Shown: in pieces, positions 8,169 through 17,000 of the stretch
Numbering within the stretch: position 1 is the stretch's first letter
Layout: the number at the start of each line of letters is the position of its first letter
From: Caryophanales bacterium UBA784
GTDB taxonomy: Bacteria; Bacillota_I; Bacilli_A; RFN20; CAG-288
Assembly (NCBI GenBank): GCA_002297045.1
Contig: DBJE01000013.1
Coordinates: 186,001-250,000 of the forward strand
Direction of reading: 5' to 3'
DNA length: 64,000 nucleotides
Translations under genes and position numbers: made by a program
The notes under the pieces: generated by a model
Databases searched by the model: none
What the model saw: only the letters and a program-made list of their open reading frames with translations
What the model was told of the DNA's origin: nothing

Positions 8169-9554
8169 TTAGAACCTCATGTCTTTGTAGCAGCGAGGAT
8201 AAGGCAGGGTATCCCGGATATTCTGCCTTCCGGTGACAAGCCTTACTAGACGCTCAAAGCCTAATCCGAAGCCGGAATGAGGCCTTGAACCGTTTTCCCG
8301 CAGATCTAGGTACCATTCATAGGCCGGCCTATTCCTCTTCAGCTCTTCCCTGCGGCTCTTGAGCTTTTCGAAGGAGCATTCACGTTCGCTTCCTCCGCAG
8401 AGTTCGCCGATTCCCGGGACAAGAAGGTCGCAGGCACCCACTGTCTTTCCGTCCTCGTTCTGCTTCCTATAGAAGGCCTTGATTTCCTTTGGATAGTCGG
8501 TCAGGAAAATCGGTCCCTTGAAAACCTTCTCGGTCAGATAGCGTTCATGTTCGCTTCCAAGATCGAGCCCGAACTTGATATCGCTGACTTCAAACTTCAC
8601 GCCAGACTTGACCGCATCCTGAAGAAGCTTGATGGCTTCTTCGTATTTGACGCGGACGAAGGGCTTCTCCACAAAGTCCTTCAGTCTCTGCTCTAGGCTT
8701 TTGTCGACAAACTGATAGAGGAAGTGCCTGTCCCTTTCGCATTCCTTCCTTGTCTTGCTGACGACATATTTCAGGAATTTCTCCTCGATGTCGCAAAGGT
8801 CGCTTAAATGAGCCCAGGCGATTTCCGGTTCGATCCTCCAGAACTCCGCCGCATGGCGTGTGGTGTTGGACTTTTCTGCCCGGAAGGTCGGACCGAAAGT
8901 ATACACCTTGCCATAGGTTAAGGCGAAGGGTTCGACATGGAGCTGACCGGAAACGGTAAGGTGCACATTGTCCTTGCCGAAGAACTCCTCCGGATGTTTC
9001 AGGTCGCTTGCGACCTGGAAGGTCTGTCCCTCTCCTTCGCAGTCGTTTGCAGTAATCAGCGGAGTATGGATGTAATAATATCCGTTCTCATGGAAGAACT
9101 GGTGGATGTAATAGGCAAGAGTCGAACGGATGCGGAAAACGGCGTTAAAGGTGTTCGTCCGCCTTCTCCACTGGGGGAACTGGCGGAGGTATTCAAACGA
9201 CGTTTTCTTTTTCTGAAGGGGATAGGATTCGGTCACCTTGCCGACGATTTCCCTTTCCGTCCTATCGATTTCGAAAGGCTGCTTAGCCTCCGGGGTAAGC
9301 TTAAGGGTTCCTTTGACTAGGATGCTTGATCCCCTCTTTGCTTCCCTTGCCTGTCTGTCACTGGTCTGATAGACAATCTGAAGGTTATCAAAGCAGGAGC
9401 CATCGTTTAACGTGATGAATCCGATTTCTCCGAAGGTCCGGTTGTTCCGGACAAACCCGCCGAAAGTCCTTAAGCTCCCGTCATAGGGGGCAAGGCTTCC
9501 ATCCTTGGCTTTGGCGAACAAATCCTTTACGGTAAGTTTTTCAGTTAAATCCAT
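8169..9554 (-). CDS. asnS: Asparaginyl-tRNA synthetase
   Basis: A class IIb aminoacyl-tRNA synthetase of 461 residues that charges tRNA-Asn in the cytoplasm. An N-terminal OB-fold anticodon-binding domain covers about residues 1-115 (FGGFVRNNRTFGEIGFITLNDG near 30). The catalytic domain carries motif 2 (FRAEKSNTTRHAAEFWRIEPE region, about residues 223-243) and motif 3 (SGFGLGFERLVRLV, about residues 428-441). Asn rather than Asp specificity is called from the AsnS-typical TFRAE-x-S-x-T-x-R-H-x-x-E-F-W block and total length. It lies two bases after tsaD, within the t6A operon; t6A37 is carried by ANN-decoding tRNAs, including tRNA-Asn. GAGGG lies upstream of the ATG. Confidence 0.95.
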   Translation of the reverse strand: MDLTEKLTVKDLFAKAKDGSLAPYDGSLRTFGGFVRNNRTFGEIGFITLNDGSCFDNLQIVYQTSDRQAREAKRGSSILVKGTLKLTPEAKQPFEIDRTEREIVGKVTESYPLQKKKTSFEYLRQFPQWRRRTNTFNAVFRIRSTLAYYIHQFFHENGYYYIHTPLITANDCEGEGQTFQVASDLKHPEEFFGKDNVHLTVSGQLHVEPFALTYGKVYTFGPTFRAEKSNTTRHAAEFWRIEPEIAWAHLSDLCDIEEKFLKYVVSKTRKECERDRHFLYQFVDKSLEQRLKDFVEKPFVRVKYEEAIKLLQDAVKSGVKFEVSDIKFGLDLGSEHERYLTEKVFKGPIFLTDYPKEIKAFYRKQNEDGKTVGACDLLVPGIGELCGGSERECSFEKLKSRREELKRNRPAYEWYLDLRENGSRPHSGFGLGFERLVRLVTGRQNIRDTLPYPRCYKDMRF

Positions 9555-9556
9555 GA

Positions 9557-10585
9557 TTATTTTCCCTCGTTTTCCAGTCTGCGGTTAGGCTCTGTGGTGA
9601 AGGTAAGGGGAGTAGTGATTCCCCTCTCGATCCTATGATGGGCGACTTTGGCAATCCTTGCGGCATTGTCGGTCGTGCACCAGAGAGGAGGGACGACAAC
9701 TTCAATTTCCGTATCGGCGAATCTTTTGGCTACTTCGCTACGGAGATAGGAGTTCGCACTGACTCCACCTCCGACGACGACCTGTTTTACTTTATAGTCT
9801 TTTGCGGCCTTAAGAAGCTTGTCAAGAAGCTGATTGACGAAACCGACTTCCGTCGACCGGGCATACCGCTTGACGACTTCTTCCGGAAGCTTCCCATCCT
9901 TGTCCTTTGGTTCTTTTTCAATCCTTCGGACAAGATGCGACTTCAGTCCGGAATAGGATAGATTGTATCCTTCGACTTTCGGCTTAGGAAGCGGGAAGGT
10001 CTTGATTGTCTCATCCCGGCTGACTTTGTCGATATAGACACCGCCTGGATAAGGAAGTCCAAGTTCTCTTGCCACCTTGTCGAACGCCTCTCCGATGGCA
10101 TCGTCCTCGGTCTCTCCGATAATCTGGAAATCAAGAGGCTTCTTAATCAGGACGATTTGGCTGTTTCCTCCGGAGGCGATTAGGGCAATAAGGGGATAGT
10201 GGAAATCGGCCGCATACTCATTGGCATAGATGTGTCCGGCAAGATGATGGACCGAAAGAATAGGAACATTGAGATAGGTGGCAATCGTCTTTGCGGCCCT
10301 GGCACCGATTTGCAAGGCTCCGGGAAGTCCGGGACCTCCCGTCACGGCAATATGGGTGATGGAATGGATGTCGAATCCTTTCAGGGACAGGGCGTAGGCG
10401 AGAATGCCGGTGATGTTTTTCAGGTGTAGGCGGCTTGCCAGTTCCGGATAGACGCCTCCGAATTTCTGATGATCCTTAATTTGTGTATTGACCGTATTGG
10501 CCAATAATTCGTTTCCGTTTCTGAGGATGGCAATGGCTGTTTCATCGCAGCTGGATTCGATTGCCAGAATGCATTCTTCTTTCAT
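9557..10585 (-). CDS. tsaD: tRNA N6-adenosine threonylcarbamoyltransferase TsaD
   Basis: TsaD transfers the threonylcarbamoyl group to A37 of ANN-decoding tRNAs, working with TsaB and TsaE. The 342 residues begin with the ASKHA-fold signature LAIESSCDETAIAI. The metal-binding HLAGH motif is at residues 114-118, with an IALIASGGNSQIVL-type nucleotide-binding loop around residues 130-147. A conserved GGGVSANSYLR follows in the second lobe. The length is normal for bacterial TsaD. It is 15 bases downstream of tsaB and two bases upstream of asnS. The rimI gene that often lies between tsaB and tsaD is not present. Confidence 0.96.
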   Translation of the reverse strand: MKEECILAIESSCDETAIAILRNGNELLANTVNTQIKDHQKFGGVYPELASRLHLKNITGILAYALSLKGFDIHSITHIAVTGGPGLPGALQIGARAAKTIATYLNVPILSVHHLAGHIYANEYAADFHYPLIALIASGGNSQIVLIKKPLDFQIIGETEDDAIGEAFDKVARELGLPYPGGVYIDKVSRDETIKTFPLPKPKVEGYNLSYSGLKSHLVRRIEKEPKDKDGKLPEEVVKRYARSTEVGFVNQLLDKLLKAAKDYKVKQVVVGGGVSANSYLRSEVAKRFADTEIEVVVPPLWCTTDNAARIAKVAHHRIERGITTPLTFTTEPNRRLENEGK

Positions 10586-10600
10586 GATGTCTTCCCTCCT

Positions 10601-11203
10601 CTAAATCTTCCTTGCGTATTCGGGCAGGAACTCTTCTTCCTTGGAAGAAAAGTCGGTGAAACCCTTCCTGTCCTCCCTCCTTAGGGAGATGACGGAGGCT
10701 AAAACAAGCCGATGTCCTTTTAAAGCTTCGATGGCGGCCTTATCGCTTTCCTCTACGACGATAGGTTCTTGATAGGCAAAGGAAGGAATCTCCTCTTTCC
10801 TTATCCGGATATGGCTTTCCTTCCTCTCTTTGTCCTTATAGAAAAGGTTGCCGTTCCGATCGGAAAGGACGGCGCAGTTCCCGGCCGTAAGAAGAAGATC
10901 CCTTGTTCCTATGCCGAAAATCTTAATCGTCGGATCAATGGCGTAGACAGTGCGGGGAATCGTCAGTCCAAGACGGATGCCGGTGTTGCTTCCTGGCCCT
11001 AGTAGGCAATAGTACTCTCTGACCTCAGAAAGGGTAAATCCCCTCTTTTCGCCAAGAGACTTGATTCCTTCGTGGGTCAGTTCAAGAACCTGTTTCGGAT
11101 TACCTAAATCCCTTGTCCTTTTCTTCCCATCCACCCTTGCCCCTAAGGCAAAGGACTTTGTCGCGGTATCGATAAAAAGCCGAATGTTTTTAGAATCGTT
11201 CAT
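10601..11203 (-). CDS. tsaB: TsaB, tRNA threonylcarbamoyladenosine biosynthesis protein
   Basis: TsaB is the inactive ASKHA paralogue that dimerises with TsaD and scaffolds t6A synthesis. The 200-residue product begins RLFIDTATKSFALGARVDG and holds the family block GPGSNTGIRLGLTIPRTVY near residues 70-88 (usually GPGSFTGLRIG). The C-terminal half is short and degenerate, which is common for TsaB. Its start overlaps the end of tsaE by 14 bases and tsaD follows 15 bases later, so the three form one translational block. Confidence 0.92.
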   Translation of the reverse strand: MNDSKNIRLFIDTATKSFALGARVDGKKRTRDLGNPKQVLELTHEGIKSLGEKRGFTLSEVREYYCLLGPGSNTGIRLGLTIPRTVYAIDPTIKIFGIGTRDLLLTAGNCAVLSDRNGNLFYKDKERKESHIRIRKEEIPSFAYQEPIVVEESDKAAIEALKGHRLVLASVISLRREDRKGFTDFSSKEEEFLPEYARKI

Positions 11204-11633
11204 CTTTGATCACAATCTTTCTCTTCTCTTCGTCCACGTACGTCCTTGTGACTTCGATGCGCGGATGATATTCTTTCAGCCAGTTAGAGGCATACATCGG
11301 CCATTCGACGTAGGTGATGATGTCCTTCTCCCCGACGATTTCATCTAAGGAGAGGTCCTTCCTCTCTTCCGAGCAGTTCTCCAGCCGGTAGCAGTCGACA
11401 TGGTAGAGCTGACAGCCTTTTCCGTCATAGACCTTGATTAAGTCGAAGGTCGGGGAATTGATGATTCCTTTGACCCCGAGAGCCTTTCCTAGGCCTTTGC
11501 AGAAGGCCGTCTTCCCTGCCCCTAGAGGGCCGTAGGCGAAGATGACCTCCCCGCCTTTGAAGGTCTTAACAAGCTCCTCGGCGATTTTTTCCGTCTCTTC
11601 CTTAGAGGTGGATAGATACTCTGATGTTTTCAT
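11190..11633 (-). CDS. tsaE: TsaE, ATPase for tRNA t6A biosynthesis
   Basis: This P-loop ATPase of the TsaB-TsaD-TsaE complex has 147 residues. The Walker A motif is GPLGAGKT near residues 35-42, followed by the family block NSPTFDLIKVYDG and HVDCYRLE, and a C-terminal VEWPMYASNWL region. ATP hydrolysis resets the TsaBD complex after each modification. The gene follows the 465-residue membrane protein by three bases and overlaps tsaB by 14. Confidence 0.95.
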   Translation of the reverse strand: MKTSEYLSTSKEETEKIAEELVKTFKGGEVIFAYGPLGAGKTAFCKGLGKALGVKGIINSPTFDLIKVYDGKGCQLYHVDCYRLENCSEERKDLSLDEIVGEKDIITYVEWPMYASNWLKEYHPRIEVTRTYVDEEKRKIVIKDERF

Positions 11634-11636
11634 TGT

Positions 11637-13034
11637 TTAGGCCTTGCTTTTCCTTTCGGTGGCGGCATCGAAGAACTTGAAGGCGGTTTCGACGGCTTTC
11701 TGGTAGGTGTCAAAGCAGCCTAAGGATTCGATGCGCTTCTGTGGGCACTGCCTGACATCGTCGCAGAGGTTGAAGCCCGCCTTCCTTCCATAGGAGTTCA
11801 GGGAGAGGAAGCAGGATTCAACGACCGTCCCTATCGGCATGGAGTTAAGGATTCCGACGTTCTCTTCCGTGAAGAACTTGGCGCTCTTGACCGGAGAAGC
11901 GACATAGACGATGATGGTCTTCTTTAATCCGGGGACCTTCCTTGCCTCAAAGCCGGTCAGATAAGTCGGAAGCACGGTGAATTTCTTATCCCCCATGAAG
12001 GCGATGATCCTGCTTTCTTCGGAAGAAAGCGTTGCTCCGTAAGAGAAGAAACGGCCGAAGAAACCGGTTGTGGTGAACTTCTGTTCGCCCTTTTTGGCCT
12101 TCTTTTCGTCCTTCGCACGGTTTTTGGCGTTTTCCTTACCGCTAAGCTGGTCGGCGATTTCTGTGTCAATCCTAGTCACGCTCGAGGACCTTTCCTGGGT
12201 CCCAAACATGGTCGTCGTTCCGTTTGTCCCGCTTTCATCGATATAGGGAGTCCCATCCCTGTTGAGGTAGTCAATCGGAGCCTTGTTGGCATCCTCAATC
12301 GACCTTTGGGGGATGACGATGGCGACTTCCGCACAGGTGAAGGGATATTCGTTCCGGCTTGCCCTCACTACGGCACGGGATTGGATGGAAGTGATGGTGC
12401 GGAAGTAGTGGGCTTCGATGATTTCCTTGTCTTCGATTTTCGCATCGGGGGCGATAAGGGCATTATCGAGGTGAAGGTTGGAAAGAGTATATCCGTTGAC
12501 GGTGTTGACAAAGTCCACCCTATAGTTGCCGGTGATCTTCGTTCCCTTTTTGTTGAAGTAGAAGGAGAGGGCGAAGGTGGCCACTAAAACAACGACCCTA
12601 AGAGCGAAGGTCGTCCACCTTACAAAGCCCGGCACGTTCTTTATCCTCGAAGTGGCGATAAAGGCGCCGAAGCAGACGATGACGATGATCAGGGAAGCGA
12701 TATTGAATGTCTTTCCGGGAGACCTTTTTTTCCTATAGCTGCTCCGGAGGTTTTCGATTTCCTTGTCGATGGAAATCGTCCCATCGTTGATGTAGTGAAT
12801 CGGCTTGAAATAAGCGGCATCGGTTCTTTTTTCCGTTCCGTTATACTCCCCTTCGATGCTGTCGGCCTGTTCCTTGTAGCTCTCTTTGACGGCCTTTTGC
12901 CTTTCTTCTTCCCCTTCCTGGGCTTCCGGCTGCTCCAAAGGAGCCTCCGGCTTAGAGAATCCGTCTTTGCCTGAAACCTCTTTTCCGTCCTCAGAGAGTC
13001 CGGTCTCTTCTATCTTTTTCTCTTCGTTTTCCAT
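11637..13034 (-). CDS. Unknown membrane protein heading the tsa operon
   Basis: The 465-residue product matches no family I recognise. Residues 1-75 are very acidic, glutamate-rich and probably disordered. Two hydrophobic helices follow at about residues 107-127 and 138-158 with a short loop between. The remaining 300 residues are soluble, ending in a Lys-rich tail. Because both helices are close together, the N- and C-terminal parts are likely on the same (cytoplasmic) side. A lysine-rich segment, AKNRAKDEKKAKKGEQK, sits at about 301-317. An extended -10 promoter lies 35 bases upstream of the ATG. tsaE follows after three bases, so it is the first gene of that operon. Confidence 0.75.
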   Translation of the reverse strand: MENEEKKIEETGLSEDGKEVSGKDGFSKPEAPLEQPEAQEGEEERQKAVKESYKEQADSIEGEYNGTEKRTDAAYFKPIHYINDGTISIDKEIENLRSSYRKKRSPGKTFNIASLIIVIVCFGAFIATSRIKNVPGFVRWTTFALRVVVLVATFALSFYFNKKGTKITGNYRVDFVNTVNGYTLSNLHLDNALIAPDAKIEDKEIIEAHYFRTITSIQSRAVVRASRNEYPFTCAEVAIVIPQRSIEDANKAPIDYLNRDGTPYIDESGTNGTTTMFGTQERSSSVTRIDTEIADQLSGKENAKNRAKDEKKAKKGEQKFTTTGFFGRFFSYGATLSSEESRIIAFMGDKKFTVLPTYLTGFEARKVPGLKKTIIVYVASPVKSAKFFTEENVGILNSMPIGTVVESCFLSLNSYGRKAGFNLCDDVRQCPQKRIESLGCFDTYQKAVETAFKFFDAATERKSKA

Positions 13035-13065
13035 AAATCAATCCTCACCATTGAAACACATATAA

Positions 13066-13074
13066 ATTATATCA
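13066..13074 (-). promoter_or_regulatory. Extended -10 promoter of the membrane protein-tsaEBD-asnS operon
   Basis: On the minus strand TGATATAAT (complement of 13066-13074), a TG-n-TATAAT extended -10 box, lies about 35 bases before the ATG. No good -35 box is visible. Confidence 0.6.
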
Positions 13075-13150
13075 AACATATACATTCATTGGTAGAGAGA
13101 AATCCACCTGGTTTTCCCTCTTTTTTGCCTATTGCCGGGAAAAATAAGGA

Positions 13151-13196
13151 AAAGAAAAAAGCCGCCTACTCTCCTTTCTGCGGAGGATTAGGCGGC
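13151..13196 (-). terminator. Terminator of the yitT-gltX-yhaM operon
   Basis: A hairpin with arms GCCGCCTA-c-TCTCC and GGAGG-a-TTAGGCGGC lies at 13161-13196, and the minus strand continues into TTTTTTCTTT. It lies 24 bases after the stop of the gene ending at 13220. Confidence 0.88.
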
Positions 13197-13219
13197 ATCC
13201 GTTTCTCAGGATAAGGATT

Positions 13220-14035
13220 TTAGTACAGAGGAGAGGGAAGAAGAAGTCCGTAATAGAGCAGGGCAGAAAGAAGGCCGGCATAGCCAAGAAGAATGCTTAC
13301 CGAGAAAAGATGGACCCCCTTTCCTTTCTTGGTGAACAGCCTGCCGATCCTTCCGATGGCGACAAGAAGGGAACCGATGACGGAAAGAGCGATGCCGCTT
13401 GGGAAGAAGGAAATCGGGTTGACAAGTACGGCGCCCGCCCCATAAATCAGGGAAGATAGTGCAAGAACAAGGACAAGACAGACAATGTTTTTCTTCTTTC
13501 CCTTAAGGATAAAGGAAGAAAAAATAGCCAGAAGGACAAGAACCCAGGCGATGATTAAGAAGACAAGATACATTTCTTCAAAAAAGTTGGAACCAGAGAT
13601 ATTGATTTTCTCAATGACGGCCTTGCGGATAATTGAGAAACTATAGGCAGTATAGAGAGCCCCAAAGGAAAGGTAGGAAGAGATGATAGACAGAGAAGAA
13701 AACAGTTCTTTCTTTGTCCAGCGATGATAGAAAAGGAAAAAGACGGATAAGGCGGCAAAAACGGAAGTCAGGGATGCAAAGAGAAGGGGAAGCACCCCGT
13801 ATCCATTGGCTGAGGAATACCCATCGTTCCTCCTTCCGAGAATGAAGGTGGTAAGAATATAGGCTAGGCTAAGGGAGAAGGAGAGAGCGGTGAAGATGAT
13901 AAACGAAACCTTTTTTTCCTTTCTCTCGGCTGCGGTTTCCTTTTCCTCCGCGTTTTCCTGCCTTTTCGGGGCATAGGAGGAAAAGGAGACCATTTCACTG
14001 ATGTCGACGTCTTTTTCGTTCTGTTTTTCGGACAT
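13220..14035 (-). CDS. Unknown polytopic membrane protein (about seven helices)
   Basis: After a charged N-terminal tail of about 42 residues there are seven hydrophobic segments, near residues 43-67, 79-103, 111-135, 154-176, 182-204, 207-229 and 241-266. No transporter or enzyme motif is recognisable. It is the last gene of the operon that runs from 21367 down, 20 bases after yhaM, and a strong terminator follows. The charged tail plus helices layout resembles other unknown membrane proteins in this window, but I cannot show homology. Confidence 0.72.
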   Translation of the reverse strand: MSEKQNEKDVDISEMVSFSSYAPKRQENAEEKETAAERKEKKVSFIIFTALSFSLSLAYILTTFILGRRNDGYSSANGYGVLPLLFASLTSVFAALSVFFLFYHRWTKKELFSSLSIISSYLSFGALYTAYSFSIIRKAVIEKINISGSNFFEEMYLVFLIIAWVLVLLAIFSSFILKGKKKNIVCLVLVLALSSLIYGAGAVLVNPISFFPSGIALSVIGSLLVAIGRIGRLFTKKGKGVHLFSVSILLGYAGLLSALLYYGLLLPSPLY

Positions 14036-14055
14036 TGAGCTAGGTATCCTTTCTT

Positions 14056-14997
14056 TTATTTGTCTTCTTCTTTCTTCGGCTTATAGAAGGCTGTGTTGTT
14101 CATCCAGATGATCTTGCCGGTAAAGGCACCTTCCTTCGTCCCTTCATAGGCCATCTTGAGGCATTCCCTCTTGGCGTCTAGATCATCCAAGGAATGGAGG
14201 ACATAGGCTTCGGCAGTCCTTGGGACTTTCGGAGATCCGAACTCAAGTTCACCATGGTGGCTGAGAATCCTATGGGTAAGCACATCAAGCTTTTCTTTGT
14301 TTATTCCAAGCTTTTCCCCGGTTGAGTAGACAATCCTTGCCCCTAAGGCGATGTGTCCGATAAGGTTTCCTTCCGTCGTGTAGTTGGCGGCCATCGACCC
14401 GGAGAGCTCCTTCGTCTTGCCAATGTCGTGAAGCAGGGATCCGGCAATCAGATAGTCTAGACTAAGCCAGGGGTAGTTCTTCTGTACGGCAATGGCGTTT
14501 CGGCAGATAGACAGGGAATGATAGAGGAGACCGTGAAGATAGGCGTGGTGGACGGTGACGGCGGCAGGGTAGGAGAGATAGTCCTCTAGGCGGTCCTTTA
14601 GGACGGCAAGGACGAGGTCATGGAGTTCCTTATCCTTAATCCTGGCGATATCCTGATTCAGTTCAGCCTTCCTTTCTTCTAAGGGAGTCGGTGCCGCAGG
14701 GACGAACTTAGCTAAGTCAGCGTCTCCTTCCCTGACCCCTTCTAGTTCCGTGATTTTCCTTTGAGGATGGCCCCGGTAAACCTGCATCCTGCCGTTGACA
14801 TGGACAAGGTTCCCGGCTGTGGCAATCCTTAAGTCGTCGTCGTCGATTGACCACCTTTTGGCTTCTACCGTTCCGGTATTGTCCTGCAGGGTCAAAGAAA
14901 GATAGGGGGAACCATTATTGGAGACCGCACGGGTGGCCTGCTTGACCATAAAAATCTCGTTCACCGGCCCTTCGTAATTGAGCAAGTCCTTAATCAT
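14056..14997 (-). CDS. yhaM: 3'-5' exoribonuclease YhaM
   Basis: YhaM is a cytoplasmic metal-dependent 3'-5' exonuclease that trims mRNA ends. The 313-residue product has an OB fold at about residues 13-90 (LSLTLQDNTGTVEAKRW) and an HD domain with histidines at HHAYLHGLLYHSL (about 150-163), the HD pair at LLHDIGK (H190, D191), and a further HH in ILSHHGELE. I chose the ATG at 14995-14997 because AGAGGA lies ten bases upstream and it gives the family's usual N-terminal length. An in-frame ATG seven codons earlier (15018) lacks a ribosome binding site. The start overlaps the recX stop by eight bases. Confidence 0.93.
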   Translation of the reverse strand: MIKDLLNYEGPVNEIFMVKQATRAVSNNGSPYLSLTLQDNTGTVEAKRWSIDDDDLRIATAGNLVHVNGRMQVYRGHPQRKITELEGVREGDADLAKFVPAAPTPLEERKAELNQDIARIKDKELHDLVLAVLKDRLEDYLSYPAAVTVHHAYLHGLLYHSLSICRNAIAVQKNYPWLSLDYLIAGSLLHDIGKTKELSGSMAANYTTEGNLIGHIALGARIVYSTGEKLGINKEKLDVLTHRILSHHGELEFGSPKVPRTAEAYVLHSLDDLDAKRECLKMAYEGTKEGAFTGKIIWMNNTAFYKPKKEEDK

Positions 14998-15853
14998 GGA
15001 ATGTATATCCTCTTTCATTGAGGAAGGAATCGATTTCTTCGCTCGAAAAACCTTTCTGAATCAGTTTGCTTCTGAAGGAGGCTTTCCGATGGTAATCGTC
15101 GGTTTTCTTCTTCCTGACCGCATTATAGCATTTTTCTGCTTCTTTTTTGAAATATTCTGTCTTCTTCTGTCGTCTTTCTGTCACATTCTCTTCCGGCAGG
15201 GAAGAAGAATAGTCTTCCAGTAGTGAGGAGGCCTCGTCAAAGGAGAATCCACGATAAAGAAGAAAGGAAAAAAGGGCTTCCTTCCGCCTTTTTTCCGGTC
15301 TGGCGGCGAGGGATCTGTCCTTTTTCGAAAGCAAAGAGAACAGGATTTCTCTGTTAGGCTCTATTTTGGCCGACACGCGGCTGATTGTTTCCAAAGAAAC
15401 CCCTTTCCTTCTCAGCTTTCCCTCGATATATTTTCTTCCGTATCCTTCTTCGCTTTTCCTTTCGGCAAAGTCTTTTGCAAAGTTTTCGTCATTGAGGATT
15501 CCCTCTTTTCGGTACGGGGAGAGAAGCCTTTCCCTCTCCTCCCTAGCAAGATGAAATTTCTTTTTGAGCTTTTCTTCCACTTCTTTTTCGCAGTAGCTTT
15601 TCTTGCCTAGCAGGGAACTGAGATAGTCATGTGCCTTTCTTAGGCGGCTTTTTTCCTCAAGGAGTCCCCTTTCAAAAGGAGAGAACTTCTTTCCTGGATA
15701 ATAGTATCCGGAAAGATAGTCCTCCGTGGAAAGGACGACTTTCTTCTTCCCAAAGAAAAGAAGCCTTTCTTTTCCTTTCCTCTCCACCTGAGTCAGGGTA
15801 AAGGAAGAAATTCTGTCTTCAGTACTGATGTCGGATTGCTTTTTGATAGACAT
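14990..15853 (-). CDS. recX: Regulatory protein RecX
   Basis: RecX binds RecA filaments and modulates recombination. The 287 residues contain an N-terminal extension of about 70 residues, including FTLTQVERKGKERLLFF, which resembles the extension in Bacillus RecX. Three-helix repeats follow: AHDYLSSLLGKKSYCEKEV near residues 74-92 is the first, and GILNDENFAKDFAERKSEEG near 118-137 is the hallmark second repeat. The C-terminus ends FSSEEIDSFL. It overlaps the upstream glycosyltransferase by 35 bases and yhaM by eight. No clear Shine-Dalgarno is visible at its ATG, so translation is likely coupled to the upstream gene. recA is not in the window. Confidence 0.9.
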   Translation of the reverse strand: MSIKKQSDISTEDRISSFTLTQVERKGKERLLFFGKKKVVLSTEDYLSGYYYPGKKFSPFERGLLEEKSRLRKAHDYLSSLLGKKSYCEKEVEEKLKKKFHLAREERERLLSPYRKEGILNDENFAKDFAERKSEEGYGRKYIEGKLRRKGVSLETISRVSAKIEPNREILFSLLSKKDRSLAARPEKRRKEALFSFLLYRGFSFDEASSLLEDYSSSLPEENVTERRQKKTEYFKKEAEKCYNAVRKKKTDDYHRKASFRSKLIQKGFSSEEIDSFLNERGYTFHD

Positions 15854-17000
15854 GGATAATTCTTTTGTAAAACCTTTCCGGGGAGCAATACAAGGCGTTC
15901 ATTTTCTCTGCCTCCTCTCTCCTTTTTTCCTTTGCCTTATCGTCCAGAGAAAGACACGCGTGGATTTTCTCTGCCCTTGTCTCCACGCTGTCGAAAAAGA
16001 AACCGGTCTGACCATCCTTGATGTATTCGGCTAGATTTTCGTCATAGTGGGCAAGAACAAGAGTTTTCGATGCCATAGCTTCGTTATAGGTCAGCCCCTG
16101 CGTCTCGCTTGTTGATGCCGAGATGAATGCATCGGCAAGATGATAGAAAAAAGGAGTGTCTTCATGGGGGATGGCTCCATAGAAGAGGATATCCTTGGCA
16201 TAAGGAAGAGAGGATGCCTTCTCTTTATATGGGACAAGAAGAGGACCGGCGCCAACAAGAAAAAGAACCGTGCCACTGTCGTTGTATTTCTCCTTATACA
16301 GGCAGAAGCCTTCCCTCAGTTCGAGAATGTTCTTTTCCTTGGCTATCCGTCCAAGGTAGAGGAGGATTCTTTTCCCTTTTAGTCCATGCTCTTTCTTAAA
16401 GGCTTCCCTTTTCTCCTTTTCCACAGGCTGAAGGAAGGGTTGAAGGTCGATGGCATTTGGGACGACGTTGACAAAACGCCTAAGCCCATAGCTTTCAAGA
16501 AGGCGCCGGGATTTCTTGGATGGAGTGATGACCTCTCCCTTCCTGGAGACGATTTTCTTAACCAAGGAAATAATTGTCTTCTTCGCAAGAAAATCAGGAA
16601 TCTTCTTCCCTCCGGAAAGATAGTTTGAGTAGTCCGGATAGCAGGTGTGGTAGGTATAGACAAGAGGAACATGGAAGAACTTAGAACAGATCCGGCCGAA
16701 AATCGAGACACCGAATTCCTGTTGGATGTGAAAGATATCGAAATGGAACATGGAGAGGGCCTTAAAGGCAGCGGAATTATAGACAAAGCTCCTTCGATAT
16801 CCGTAGAGGGAGGAGAGAATCTTGCCAGGGATCCGCCTGATTCCTCCTTCAAAAGTGAACTTTTTCTGGTGGGGCAGCCCGGTAGTGACAAGAATGACCT
16901 GATGGCCATGGCTGATCAAAGTGTCACGAAGCCTCTTGGTCGCATTTGCCACACCATTGATGTCAGGTTCATAAGTGTCCGAAAAAATACCGATGACCAT
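15819..17000 (-). CDS. GT4-family glycosyltransferase, probable glycolipid synthase
   Basis: A GT-B fold glycosyltransferase of 393 residues. It starts MVIGIFSDTYEPDINGVANA, the typical GT4 N-terminal block with the acceptor-side glycine loop. YHTCYPDYSNYL near residue 115 resembles the lipid-acceptor region of diacylglycerol glucosyltransferases. The nucleotide-sugar site shows LGRIAKEKN and the E-x7-E motif in SETQGLTYNEAM. No transmembrane helix is present, so a peripheral membrane enzyme is likely. Its ATG shares a base with the end of the upstream LPG-synthase-like gene. That neighbour suggests a role in membrane glycolipid synthesis (for example diacylglycerol 3-glucosyltransferase), but the exact sugar and acceptor are inference. 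Confidence 0.85.
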   Translation of the reverse strand: MVIGIFSDTYEPDINGVANATKRLRDTLISHGHQVILVTTGLPHQKKFTFEGGIRRIPGKILSSLYGYRRSFVYNSAAFKALSMFHFDIFHIQQEFGVSIFGRICSKFFHVPLVYTYHTCYPDYSNYLSGGKKIPDFLAKKTIISLVKKIVSRKGEVITPSKKSRRLLESYGLRRFVNVVPNAIDLQPFLQPVEKEKREAFKKEHGLKGKRILLYLGRIAKEKNILELREGFCLYKEKYNDSGTVLFLVGAGPLLVPYKEKASSLPYAKDILFYGAIPHEDTPFFYHLADAFISASTSETQGLTYNEAMASKTLVLAHYDENLAEYIKDGQTGFFFDSVETRAEKIHACLSLDDKAKEKRREEAEKMNALYCSPERFYKRIIHVYQKAIRHQY

